Shown here: piece after piece, positions 6,403 to 14,409 of the stretch
Numbering within the stretch: the stretch's first letter is position 1
Layout: each line of letters begins with the position of its first letter
From: Eubacteriales Family XIII. Incertae Sedis bacterium
Lineage (GTDB): Bacteria > Bacillota > Clostridia > Peptostreptococcales > Anaerovoracaceae
Length of the DNA stretch: 14,409 bases
Assembly (NCBI GenBank): GCA_031263875.1
Contig: JAISEX010000043.1
Location: 1-14,409 of the forward strand
Direction of reading: 5' to 3'
Made by a program: the position numbers and the translations under genes
The notes under the pieces: generated by a model
What the model was told of the DNA's origin: nothing
Database searches by the model: none
What the model saw: only the letters and a program-made list of their open reading frames with translations

Positions 6403-7305
6403 ATGGATCTGAAATATCTGCACACATTCCGCACGGTCGTTGAGGAAGGGAGTTTCTCGAAAGCCGCCGAACGCTTGAATTATACGCAGTCGACGATCAC
6501 CTTCCACATCGGCCGGCTCGAGCGGGAACTGTCCGCCAGCCTTTTCGAGAAAATCGGCAGGCGGATGGTGCTGACGAAGGCGGGCGAGCAGCTTCTTCCG
6601 TATGTGAACGAGGTGCTGCATTCCGTCGAACGGCTCCGGTGCTTCGGCGACGACCTCGCGGAATGCCGCGGCGACGTGCGCATCGGCGTCGGCGAAACGC
6701 TGCTCTGCTATCATCTTCCCGCGGTCTTAAAGGAGTTTCAGCGGCGCGCGCCCGAGGCGCGGTTGTTTCTGCGCTCGATGAATTGTTACGATATTCGGGA
6801 CGAGCTTATAAGCGGCGCCTTGGATTTGGGCGTGTTTTATAAGGACGTCGGCGGTTTCGGCGCAAACCTCGCGGCCGCTCCTTTTGGGACGTACCCGCTC
6901 GCCCTGGTTGCCTCGCCGGAAACGAAGCGCCGCTATCCCGATTTCATCTCGCCCGGTCAGCGGCTCCCCGTCCCCTTTATTATCAATGAGCCGAATTGCG
7001 TCTTCCGGCAAATTTTCGAGAAATACCTGCGCGCGAAGTCGATTTTGCTCGACCATACGATCGAACTCTGGAGCATCCCGACGATCAAGAATCTCGTGCA
7101 AAGCGACGTTGGCGTGTCCTTTCTTCCCCGCTTTGCGGTGCGCGAGGAACTTGCCGCCGGTAAACTGGTCGAGATCGCGACGGAAATCGCTGATCCGGCT
7201 ATCACCGCGGTCTGCGGTCACCATAAAAACAAATGGCTCAGCCCGCTGATGCGGCTGTTTATCGAACTTTGCGGAGGGACGGCACGGGGTGGGAGCTTGC
7301 GTTGA
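6403..7305 (+). CDS. LysR-type transcriptional regulator
   Basis: A 300-residue DNA-binding regulator. Residues 1-60 form the winged helix-turn-helix (LHTFRTVVEEGSFSKAAERL, TQSTITFHIGRLE, LFEKIGRRMVLTKAGE) and about 88-292 the periplasmic-binding-like effector domain. The start is the ATG at 6403, preceded by AAGGAGG; an in-frame TTG at 6370 lacks this support. Being divergent from the EamB-like exporter, it probably controls that gene in response to an amino acid, and a dyad at 6052-6078 is a candidate site. The last residues (about GTARGGSLR) are encoded by DNA aligning with the intergenic repeat at 4738 onward, so the natural end was probably near LFIELCG and a repeat has supplied a new tail and stop. 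This is unlikely to harm the fold. Confidence 0.94.
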   Translation: MDLKYLHTFRTVVEEGSFSKAAERLNYTQSTITFHIGRLERELSASLFEKIGRRMVLTKAGEQLLPYVNEVLHSVERLRCFGDDLAECRGDVRIGVGETLLCYHLPAVLKEFQRRAPEARLFLRSMNCYDIRDELISGALDLGVFYKDVGGFGANLAAAPFGTYPLALVASPETKRRYPDFISPGQRLPVPFIINEPNCVFRQIFEKYLRAKSILLDHTIELWSIPTIKNLVQSDVGVSFLPRFAVREELAAGKLVEIATEIADPAITAVCGHHKNKWLSPLMRLFIELCGGTARGGSLR

Positions 7306-7541
7306 AGTTCGGTTCTCGCGTGTTTTGCGTTTATGCGGAAAACGGGTACGCCGCGTAAATGGTGAACGCTCGTTTACCTTTCTCGCTCTTCCCGCGCAAG
7401 GGATAGGAGGGGTGCGCAGCAGCCGCGAAGCGGCCGGAGCCCCGGATAGCCCGGTGGGGCACGGGGAAATAAGAAGACGTTTTTTGTGATTGCTCGCGCG
7501 TAGAATTGTCCCGCGATTAGTGTTGAGTGCCCCATGCGCCC
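7278..7541. repeat. Composite repeat between lysR and fic, including a long-loop module
   Basis: 7278-7347 aligns with 4738-4808 and includes the lysR stop. 7390-7460 is the reverse complement of 848-919, nearly identical by eye. Read on the minus strand, GGGCGCATGGGGC (7529-7541) is separated by 68 nt from GCCCCACCGGGCTAT (7446-7460), and this insert lacks the GTTAAA palindrome seen in the other two. No clear terminator for lysR or fic is seen here. ACGTTCGCTCACTCC (7570-7584), overlapping the fic end, resembles a fragment of the 50 bp module. Confidence 0.7.
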
Positions 7542-7577
7542 ACAATAAAATTGCGAGCGCAGCAAAACGACGTTCGC

Positions 7578-8636
7578 TCACTCCCGCTTATCGGCTTTGC
7601 CATAGGCCGCCGACCTGCCGCCGCCGATTTTTATCACGTATCCCGCCTTGACGAGCGCGGTCAGGGTGCGCTCCACCGTAACCTGACTGATGTCCGGGCA
7701 CGTCTCCATAATCTCGCGTTTGGTGATCGTGCCGATTTTCCGGTCAATGACCGCTTTGATACGCTCGGGCTTCGACAGTCCGCGAGGAATGAGATATTCG
7801 ACCCGCTCCTCAAATTCATGGGAGGCTTTTTGCAAAATGCCGAGGTAATAGCGGATAAACGGCGCGTAGTCGTTTTGATTTTCGTGCCACCCCGCCGAAC
7901 TGTCCCGCAGTACGTCGTAATAGGTATCCTTGCTGTTCTCTATCAGCTTTTCAAGGCTGATATACTTGCCGACGATGTATCCGGCGCGGTAGAGCAACAG
8001 CAACGTCAAAAGGCGGCTCATGCGCCCATTGCCGTCATTGAACGGGTGGATGCAGAGAAAATCCAAAATAAACATCGGGATAAGCAAGAGCGGATCATGC
8101 TCATTTTTCTCCAAACTCTCGGCGAACGCGCCACAGAGATCCTCCATCGCGTCGGCGGTCAGATAGGCGGGAACCGGCTGAAAACGGACGGTTTGATTCC
8201 CCTCCGCGTCGGTTTCGGCAATGAAATTATCGGCGTTCTTATACGAGCCGCCGATGGAGCTTTTGGAGAATGAATAGAGCTGTCGGTGCAGTTGCAAAAT
8301 GATGTTCGGGCGCGGATAAATGTAGTCATAACTCTCATGAATGGTCGCGAGAACGTCGCGGTAGCCCGCTATCTCCTGCTCCGTGCGGCCGATGGGCGCG
8401 GACTTATCCCGCACCAGCTCTGTCAAACGCCGGTCGGTGGTATGGATGCCCTCGATGGCGTTGGACGCGCCCGTGCTCTGGATCTTCGCGATCTCCATCA
8501 GCGTCGTCAGCACGTCTGCGTGGGCCTCGATGTACAGCTCCTGCTTGCCCTTATGCTCGTGGATAGAGGTCAGCATCCCCACAATATCGGGCGAGAGCAC
8601 GGCGCCTGGAATATTCTCAAAATCAAATCGCTTCAT
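7578..8636 (-). CDS. Fic-domain protein (probable AMP-transferase) with N-terminal inhibitory motif
   Basis: A 352-residue cytoplasmic protein. The Fic core has the full catalytic motif HPFNDGNGRMSR (197-208; H197, D201, R205, R208), which in this family usually moves AMP from ATP to a hydroxyl group on a target protein. Near the N-terminus SNAIEG (58-63) fits the (S/T)xxxE(G/N) inhibitory helix motif, whose glutamate blocks ATP in resting enzymes, so it belongs to the class with the inhibitory helix before the Fic core. The Fic_N-like region holds FENIPGAVLSP-type residues. Residues about 285-345 look like a winged helix (ITKREIMETCPDISQVTVERTLTALVKAGYV). The ATG at 8636 is preferred over a TTG at 8642 because GGAG stands 7 nt before it. 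No antitoxin-like small gene is adjacent; the target is unknown. Confidence 0.93.
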   Translation of the reverse strand: MKRFDFENIPGAVLSPDIVGMLTSIHEHKGKQELYIEAHADVLTTLMEIAKIQSTGASNAIEGIHTTDRRLTELVRDKSAPIGRTEQEIAGYRDVLATIHESYDYIYPRPNIILQLHRQLYSFSKSSIGGSYKNADNFIAETDAEGNQTVRFQPVPAYLTADAMEDLCGAFAESLEKNEHDPLLLIPMFILDFLCIHPFNDGNGRMSRLLTLLLLYRAGYIVGKYISLEKLIENSKDTYYDVLRDSSAGWHENQNDYAPFIRYYLGILQKASHEFEERVEYLIPRGLSKPERIKAVIDRKIGTITKREIMETCPDISQVTVERTLTALVKAGYVIKIGGGRSAAYGKADKRE

Positions 8637-8670
8637 TGGCAATCTCCTTCATGAATTTTTAATCTACGTC

Positions 8671-8699
8671 ATTATACCCCGAAATGACGGAGAAAACAA
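8671..8699 (-). promoter_or_regulatory. Promoter of the fic gene
   Basis: On the minus strand a perfect TATAAT (8671-8676), a 17 bp spacer and TTGTTT (8694-8699). The leader to the ATG is about 27 nt and includes GGAG. Confidence 0.65.
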
Positions 8700-8743
8700 A
8701 TTTGTGAGGGAGAATAGCGTATATATTTTTGAAAAGAGGGGGA

Positions 8744-8769
8744 GGGGCCGCACGTTGCCATGCGACCCC
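8744..8769 (-). terminator. Possible terminator of the large surface-protein gene
   Basis: Read on the minus strand, GGGGTCGCA pairs with TGCGGCCCC (9 bp, one G-U) around an 8 nt loop. It is followed by TCCCCCTCTTTT, a pyrimidine run with only a short T-tract, so intrinsic termination would be modest. It lies about 160 bp after the stop codon. Confidence 0.4.
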
Positions 8770-8926
8770 ACAAACACTAATAGATATATGCTTAATTTGG
8801 TTTATCGGCTTCGCCACGCGAACTGCTCTGGTCCGCGGCGTTGAAGCGCTCTCATCAGCGAGCCGATACTGCGCAGATTGCGAAAGCTCCCGGCTTGCTG
8901 CCGCCCACCCTTGCGAACCACTGCCC
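8770..8926. other. Short gap after the surface-protein gene
   Basis: TATCGGCT (8803-8810) and AGCCGATA (8861-8868) form an 8 bp inverted pair with a 50 nt loop. Nothing else is recognisable. Confidence 0.35.
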
Positions 8927-11900
8927 TTACCGCGCCGCTACGCTGCGCTGCACGGCAACCCGCCGTCCTGAGCCGTCAAAGCGGTAGGACATCGTGCCGA
9001 TCCTGAGCGTTTCAGATGCCGCCATAATGCCGCCCTCTTTCAGGTAATACCAGCTTCCGCCGTAAGAGAGCCATTTGTTCTCCGGCATCGTCCCACTCTC
9101 GCGCAGATAGTACCAGTTATTCCCATAATAGATCCACATATCGGAGGCCATCATGCCATTATCCGTAAGATAGTACCAATTTTCCTTGTACAAGAGCCAC
9201 CGGTGCGTAAACATCGCGCCGTTGCCGGTAAAGTAGTACCACACGCCCCGGTCGTAGAGCCAGCCGATCTTCATCGCGCCGTTGCCAGTCAGATAGTACA
9301 TCACGCCGTCGTCATAGAGCCACTCGGCCACCGCCATTACGCCGTCTTCATGCAGATAATACCACGCGCCGTCGATCCACTGCCAGCCGGTCAAGGGCTG
9401 ACCGTCCGCGCCCAAAAGGTACCATTTGCCATCGTCGTAGACCCAGCCGGGAGCGTTATTTTTGTAGGCCGCGGTAACGGTGACCGCGCCCCCGGGCATG
9501 GTAAAGGTGGTTGTGGCGCTCTTTGCGTCAGCAAACGTCCCGCCGCCGCTTGTTCGCCAGCCGTCAAATACTTGCCCGCTTTCGGCCGCGTTTGCTGTAA
9601 TTCTCACCCGCTCGCCCGCCTGGTACCGTCCCGATCCCGTGCCACCGACCACCGTCAGGGCGTAGGTTTCGGGCTGAGGCGGCGCTGCGGTCGGCTTATA
9701 GAAACTCACCGTTTTCGTTTCGTCTATGCGGTAACTGTACGCGTCAATCGTCCAGTCCTTGAAGATGACCGTAAGCTGCGTGCCGTTTGCGACCGAATCC
9801 TGCGCGGTGATCGGGATAAGCCACGCGGCGCTGCCGCCAGAGGTATCCGGGTCTTGCGGCTGCGGGGTTTCTCCGGTAATGCTGTCCGGCAGCGTGTAAG
9901 CGCCCGTTATGCCCTTGACTTTGGAGACAAAGGTCATGAGGATGCCGGTGGTCAGCGTTTTGCCGTCCGCGCCGCCCTGCTGCTCCACGCTGACCGTCAG
10001 CGGCGTCGTTACCTGAACAGCGGTGTACATCGCCTTGTTCCCGGACGCGTCCGCTGCGATCACGTTAAAGAAGTAGGAAGTATTGGCGGTAAGGTTCTTA
10101 ATATCAAGCGTGCCGATATCCAACGTTCCGCCGGTATTGACGAGCGATGTCTTCTCCGCGTCTTCCCAATTTTCAATCGTCGTCAGATCGTCTGTATCCG
10201 ACTGATACTGATAGACGTAATATCTCAGGCCGGATTGCGGCGTTATCTCGTCTTCCGCTTTCGCCCAGCTCAGGGTAACGCCCGCAGCGGTCAGATCCGA
10301 TGATGTAATGGTTTGATTGCCCACGACTGGCGGGGTCGTTTCCTCGCTGATCTGCAACGTAAAGCTGACATCTATGGCGTCATTGTATTTGCCGTCGCCT
10401 TCTTTGCTCAGCGTAATTAAAGTGCTGCCCGCTTTAACGAAGGTGACGGTCGCGCCCACGTTTTTCTCGCCCGATGGCGCGATCGTCGCGACATCTTCAC
10501 TGCCGCTTGTCCACACGTAATCCGCGGAGGAACTGCCGCCGCCTGCGGTCAGCGTAAGCGTCCCGTCCTCGCGCGGTTTGGGCACGGTCGAGCTATTCGT
10601 AACCGGAATTTCGCCGTCTTTTATCGTAAGGACTGCTTGATCCGCCTTGCTGACCGGTATCTTTGCCTCGCCGTCAAGCGCAGTGTAATTTGTGTCGTCG
10701 GTCGGCGTAAAGGTGACGTCATAGCCGTAGCCCTCAGCATTGAGCGTAGTGTCGCTCTGCCCCGGTACGGCCCCTTGCTCAACGCTCTGTGCCCACGCGG
10801 TGCTGCCCGCAAGAGGCTCGCCATCCACATCAAGCGCGATTCCGGAGAGCGTAGCATCTTGCACTGTCTGCCCGTACGTTATGCCCGTGGCGGCCGGTGA
10901 GCCTGCTTTCCACGTCGGCGCAGCCTTGGTGATATCCGCGGTAACGCCCTGTGGCAGCGCGGTGATCTCGTAAGAGCCCGCCTTCGTGCCGCTCAGCGTA
11001 AAGCCCGCAAAGGTGATAGCTTTGCCGTTTGCCACGTTTTGCGGGTTCGCGCCGGTAAAGGTCGCGGTCGCGCCGGTGTAATCTATCGCCACATCGTCAT
11101 TTTGGATAAAATCGGTCGTCCCGAACGTGCCGTTAATGGTCCAGCTCGTGCCGCCGCCCTTGGCTTTTATCGGGGCGTTCGCCGTCCCGTCATAGACCTT
11201 TGTGTCCGGATTCTCGTTGTCTTTTGCATAGGTAATGGTAACGGAACGCTTGGCTACGGTCAGCGTCAGGCTTGCGCTCGCAGCCGAAGCCGCATAGTTG
11301 CCGTCGCCGTTTTTGCTCAGCGTAATATTCGCGCTTCCGGCTTTCAGAATGGTAATGGTCGCGGTTCCGTCTTCGTTATCGGTAACCGTTACAACGTTTT
11401 CATTATCCGCAGTGTCCCAGACGTAATCTCCCGCGCCGCTGCCGCCCGAGGCCGTCAGCGTAAAGCTCTCGTCGCCGTAGGTCTTGCCGAGTTTATTTTC
11501 GGGTCTCGCCTGGCTCGAGCTGTCCTTTATCGCAAGCGCGCCCTGCGCCGCCTGAGTGACGGTGTAGGATTGCTGGTTCTCGCTGGTCTGGTAATCATTA
11601 TCGCCCGAGTAGGCGGCTTTCAGCGTATGGCTGCCCGCAGCCAGCGTTTTGCCGCTGACCATAAACGTCGCTTTTCCAAAGCCATCGATGTTGCCGGTTC
11701 CAAGCGATTGATCCCCGCTGCCGGTAACGTCATAGAACGTCACCGAGCCGGCCGGTGTATGGCCCTCCGCGCCGCTGAGCGTTGCCGTCAGCGTAATGGG
11801 CGTTTCATAATCGGCCGCCCCGGAAGCCGGCTCGAATGTCAGAGCCACGCTGCTCGCCGCTTTCGTTACGCCAAGCGTCAGGACGCTTGCATCAGGTGCG

Positions 11901-14409
11901 GCATTTCCCTCATTCGCCTGATATTCCTTGCCCTGAGGGTTATAGCTGACCGTCAGAGTATACGGCGCGCCGCTGGTCAAGGTGTTCAAATAGCCCGGTT
12001 TCAGCGTCAGGGTTCCGCTGCCATCGACCGTGTAGTCCTGCGAAGCGGTCAGCGTATAGGTGCTGGTGGTATTGACCACGGAAGCCACGGTATTGCCATT
12101 CAAGGTCAGCGCCTGCGTAATGTCCGCCGTTCCAAAGTGCGTAAAGCTCAGGCTTGCCGTTTCCGGCCCGCTGTTCTGATAGTAGACAATGCCGTCGCTA
12201 TTTATGATCGTTACATTCCCGGCGGTATCGGTTACGCGCACAAGGACGTAATAGGTCCCGTAATCTGATAGCGTGATATCGCCCGAAGTCCACGTCGTCC
12301 AGCCCGTATCTGAGGCTTTCGCCGCCGCTTCGTCCGCGAACGGGAACGTCCCGCTATTATCTATCAGATATTCCGTTTTCGCGACGCCGGAGCCCGCGTC
12401 AGAGCTGCCGATGCTAACGTTCGGCTGCTCGGTATAGAAGCGCGTAAAGCCGGCCTCCTTATTAAACGCGTTATACGTGACGCTCTTGATCAGTGCGGAA
12501 GCTGCCGGCGCGGTAATATCGTAGCCGATGGTCGCCGTGTTTTCCGTCTCGGTATTGCCGTCCGCGTCCACCGACCAGTATCCTATGGTATTCTCGCCTT
12601 CCGCGGAAAGCGTAAAGGGCTCGGTGTATTCGGTCTGGTCGCCGCCACCGATCTTGTAGTAGGTCTTACTAACCTGGCCGTCTCCGTCCTCTTTCGTTAT
12701 ATCGCTATCCTCAGCGCTCAGCGTGATCTGCCCGCCCGCTTTTATCCACGAGCCGTCCTCCGGCGTAATGGTCGTTTCGGGAGCCACGCCGTCGGTATAG
12801 TTCGCCTGCACCGTGAGCGGATATGCCGGCATGGTGAGAACGCCCGAACTGGCCTGCGGCAAGGTTATGGCCGCGCCGTCTGTTTGCGTCCATTCCTTAA
12901 ACTTGTAGCCCGCGCTTGCATCTCCCGCCGTTATCGTGACCTGTCCGCCGGCGGGATAGCAGCCGTCGCTGGTGCCGCTGCCTGCGGCGGTCGGGAGATC
13001 TTCGCTGCCCGCGCCTTTGGCAAGCGTCAGCTTATATGTCGCCGTAATGCCGCTGACCGTGACTTTTGCCGCCGCGACTGAGCCGTCCGCAAAGAATACG
13101 AGCAGCTTGTAGGCGCCGTTCTCCCGCGTCCAGTCCTCGTTCAGCGTCAATTTTAGCTGATCGGAAATACTGACGGAATGCGCCGTATCGTCCGTAAAGG
13201 TAAAGTTTTTCTGCCCGTTGCCCGCTACGGTATATTTCTCCGTGTCAAGCTCGGTAAACGTATCATTATTCGCGCCGCTCAGCATCACCTTGCTGACCGC
13301 ATTAGAGCTGTATTCCGCGCTCGTTGCAAGGGCAAGCGCGTTCGAGACGTAGGTCGTTCCCGCGTAGGTTATATCCGACAGCGTCTGGTAGGCGTTCGCG
13401 TCCGTCAGGTAATTGGAGCCGCTCTCGTCCAGTATATAGCGCACGCCGCTCAGATCCGTCCCTTTCGTTATGCCGCCGGAGACCGCTTCGGCTTCGATAG
13501 CGAAGCCCGGCAGAGAGACCTTTACGCCGCCGTCAGCGATGGTCTCAAAGCCGCCGTCCAGCGTAAACAGCACCCGCCATGTCCATGCGTATTCTGTTCC
13601 TTCTTTCGTTTCGTTATTGATCGTAACCGGCACGACCTGCTTGATATTCAGGCCGGAAAGCTCCGTTCCGCTATCGTTCGTGATCTTGATAGGTCCGGTG
13701 TACGAGCCGCCGCCAAGATACAGCAGGCCGCCCTCGCCCGCGATAACCGGCCGGTAATCCTTGCTGCCGTCGGGCTTTTTCAGCGTAAACTGCAGCGCGC
13801 CCGTCGAGTAGCCGCCCGGCAGGGTGATCGTCTGTGCCGTTTCGATCGCGCGGGCAACTTCAAGCGTATCCAGCGTCTTTGTTACCGTATTACCGGATGT
13901 GCTGATCTGCAGCGCGTAGGCAGTCTGGTTCAGGCTTATCGTAACGGTGATATCATCGCCGCTCTTTGCCTCCGGTTTCGGCGTAATGCCGATGCTGTAC
14001 GTACTTCCATCCGAGGATTTGAAGTTCGCGCCGGATTTCTGCGCCGCGCCCGTGACCGCAACGTCGTTCCACTGAAGCCCGCTCGCGATCGGGTATTTGA
14101 AGGTCAGCGTCAGCGTATCGGATACGCCGCCCTCGCCGGTGATAACGGCCGTCTTATACTCCGCTTTCGGCTGGACGCTCAACGTAACGTCCTGCGTCTG
14201 CGGGTTCGTTTCGTCATTATACGTGATCTTTATCCGCTCGTTAAAGCTGACCGGAGCCGCCTGCGAGGAGCCGAGGCCGCCTGCGGGCTGCACAAACCAC
14301 TTGCCGCTTTCATCGCCTTTTGTAAGCGTAAAGGAAGTCTGTCCGCTGTTTACCCATTCCATAGCCTGCACCGCAGATGCATCAGCGACATGGACTTCCA
14401 GCGGCGTGA
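8927..14409 (-). CDS. Giant modular surface protein with C-terminal cell-wall-binding repeats (N-terminus missing)
   Basis: About 1,826 residues are visible and the frame stays open to the right edge, so the true start and any signal peptide are outside; a GTG at 14371 is only internal. By position, from N- to C-terminus: Ig-like beta modules (14409-13040); an InlB-B-like module (about 13040-12790); an OmpL47-like module with TYYKIGGG...YWSVDADGNTE (12790-12500); another Ig-like module; an X2-like module with SQDYTVDGSGTLTLKPGYL (12165-11870); an Ig-like repeat of the GSVTFYD...AAYSGDNDY type (11860-11545); two related GDG(N/K)Y modules (11545-11255 and 10640-10345) around a KVYDGT module and an ITYGQT module; fibronectin-III-like (10345-10000); a linker; a second InlB-B-like module (9665-9460); and aromatic wall-binding repeats (9448-8930). 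No LPxTG sorting signal or C-terminal membrane segment is seen, so attachment is probably non-covalent. Most likely an adhesin or matrix-binding protein; no enzyme domain is visible. Confidence 0.88.
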   Translation of the reverse strand, partial: TPLEVHVADASAVQAMEWVNSGQTSFTLTKGDESGKWFVQPAGGLGSSQAAPVSFNERIKITYNDETNPQTQDVTLSVQPKAEYKTAVITGEGGVSDTLTLTFKYPIASGLQWNDVAVTGAAQKSGANFKSSDGSTYSIGITPKPEAKSGDDITVTISLNQTAYALQISTSGNTVTKTLDTLEVARAIETAQTITLPGGYSTGALQFTLKKPDGSKDYRPVIAGEGGLLYLGGGSYTGPIKITNDSGTELSGLNIKQVVPVTINNETKEGTEYAWTWRVLFTLDGGFETIADGGVKVSLPGFAIEAEAVSGGITKGTDLSGVRYILDESGSNYLTDANAYQTLSDITYAGTTYVSNALALATSAEYSSNAVSKVMLSGANNDTFTELDTEKYTVAGNGQKNFTFTDDTAHSVSISDQLKLTLNEDWTRENGAYKLLVFFADGSVAAAKVTVSGITATYKLTLAKGAGSEDLPTAAGSGTSDGCYPAGGQVTITAGDASAGYKFKEWTQTDGAAITLPQASSGVLTMPAYPLTVQANYTDGVAPETTITPEDGSWIKAGGQITLSAEDSDITKEDGDGQVSKTYYKIGGGDQTEYTEPFTLSAEGENTIGYWSVDADGNTETENTATIGYDITAPAASALIKSVTYNAFNKEAGFTRFYTEQPNVSIGSSDAGSGVAKTEYLIDNSGTFPFADEAAAKASDTGWTTWTSGDITLSDYGTYYVLVRVTDTAGNVTIINSDGIVYYQNSGPETASLSFTHFGTADITQALTLNGNTVASVVNTTSTYTLTASQDYTVDGSGTLTLKPGYLNTLTSGAPYTLTVSYNPQGKEYQANEGNAAPDASVLTLGVTKAASSVALTFEPASGAADYETPITLTATLSGAEGHTPAGSVTFYDVTGSGDQSLGTGNIDGFGKATFMVSGKTLAAGSHTLKAAYSGDNDYQTSENQQSYTVTQAAQGALAIKDSSSQARPENKLGKTYGDESFTLTASGGSGAGDYVWDTADNENVVTVTDNEDGTATITILKAGSANITLSKNGDGNYAASAASASLTLTVAKRSVTITYAKDNENPDTKVYDGTANAPIKAKGGGTSWTINGTFGTTDFIQNDDVAIDYTGATATFTGANPQNVANGKAITFAGFTLSGTKAGSYEITALPQGVTADITKAAPTWKAGSPAATGITYGQTVQDATLSGIALDVDGEPLAGSTAWAQSVEQGAVPGQSDTTLNAEGYGYDVTFTPTDDTNYTALDGEAKIPVSKADQAVLTIKDGEIPVTNSSTVPKPREDGTLTLTAGGGSSSADYVWTSGSEDVATIAPSGEKNVGATVTFVKAGSTLITLSKEGDGKYNDAIDVSFTLQISEETTPPVVGNQTITSSDLTAAGVTLSWAKAEDEITPQSGLRYYVYQYQSDTDDLTTIENWEDAEKTSLVNTGGTLDIGTLDIKNLTANTSYFFNVIAADASGNKAMYTAVQVTTPLTVSVEQQGGADGKTLTTGILMTFVSKVKGITGAYTLPDSITGETPQPQDPDTSGGSAAWLIPITAQDSVANGTQLTVIFKDWTIDAYSYRIDETKTVSFYKPTAAPPQPETYALTVVGGTGSGRYQAGERVRITANAAESGQVFDGWRTSGGGTFADAKSATTTFTMPGGAVTVTAAYKNNAPGWVYDDGKWYLLGADGQPLTGWQWIDGAWYYLHEDGVMAVAEWLYDDGVMYYLTGNGAMKIGWLYDRGVWYYFTGNGAMFTHRWLLYKENWYYLTDNGMMASDMWIYYGNNWYYLRESGTMPENKWLSYGGSWYYLKEGGIMAASETLRIGTMSYRFDGSGRRVAVQRSVAAR
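8930..9448 (-). repeat. Seven or eight choline/glucan-binding-type repeats in the surface protein
   Basis: Units of 20-21 residues of the form GWxYxxGxWYYLxxxGxM, beginning GWVYDDGKWYLLGADG and GWQWIDGAWYYLHEDG. The last, ETLRIGTMSYRFDGSGRR, is degenerate. Such repeats bind choline on teichoic acids or glucans in Firmicutes; which ligand applies here cannot be told from sequence. Confidence 0.85.

Noticed and set aside
7588..8816. TTATCGGCTTYGCCA at 7588-7602 and 8802-8816 as attachment-like direct repeats flanking fic
   Set aside because: A 14 of 15 match is expected a few times by chance in a window of this size, and no integrase is present.
9203..12268. Long plus-strand open frames (for example 9203-10303 and 11039-12268)
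   Set aside because: They are antisense to the surface-protein gene, lack ribosome-binding sites and recognisable domains, and arise from GC-rich third positions.

Overview
The window looks like chromosomal DNA of a fairly GC-rich anaerobic Firmicute, probably in Clostridia. This is an inference from three things: a CarD-like gene followed by a YacL-type PIN/TRAM membrane protein and methylerythritol-phosphate (MEP) pathway genes, good Shine-Dalgarno sites, and a giant surface protein ending in choline/glucan-binding-type aromatic repeats. Coding sequence is GC-rich at third positions, which opens many long antisense frames that are not genes. I saw no tRNA, rRNA, CRISPR array, transposase or phage gene.

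Left part (1-4279), all on the minus strand: a strong promoter at 4251-4279 drives a CarD-like regulator, then yacL (PIN + TRAM), then a fused ispD-ispF. These three are tightly packed (15 bp and 1 bp gaps) and look like one transcript. After a 588 bp gap holding repeats comes the start of proS, which runs off the left edge.

Middle (4280-8740): about 1.1 kb of repeat-rich non-coding DNA, then a divergent pair, an EamB-like LysE/RhtB exporter (minus) and a LysR-type regulator (plus), whose intergenic region holds a promoter, a candidate operator and an inverted-repeat element. Convergent to lysR is a Fic-domain protein with an N-terminal autoinhibitory motif and a C-terminal winged-helix-like region; it has its own promoter.

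Right part (8927-14409), minus strand: one reading frame of more than 1,800 residues, lacking its N-terminus, made of Ig-like, X2-like, InlB-B-type and fibronectin-III-like modules and ending in seven or eight cell-wall-binding repeats. It is a probable surface adhesin.

The most unusual content is in the gaps between genes. A GC-rich module containing GGGCGCATGGGGC recurs six times in four gaps. In two places its GGGGC and GCCCC half-sites are only 3-4 nt apart; in three others they are separated by 68-75 nt, two of these inserts sharing a GTTAAA/TTTAAC palindrome. There is also a tandem array of 65-73 bp units beside the carD promoter, a 142 bp inverted-repeat element just after ispDF, and a 50 bp module found twice (47/50 identical) in opposite orientations. 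These repeats, one of which supplies the last codons of lysR, are the best candidates for something undescribed.
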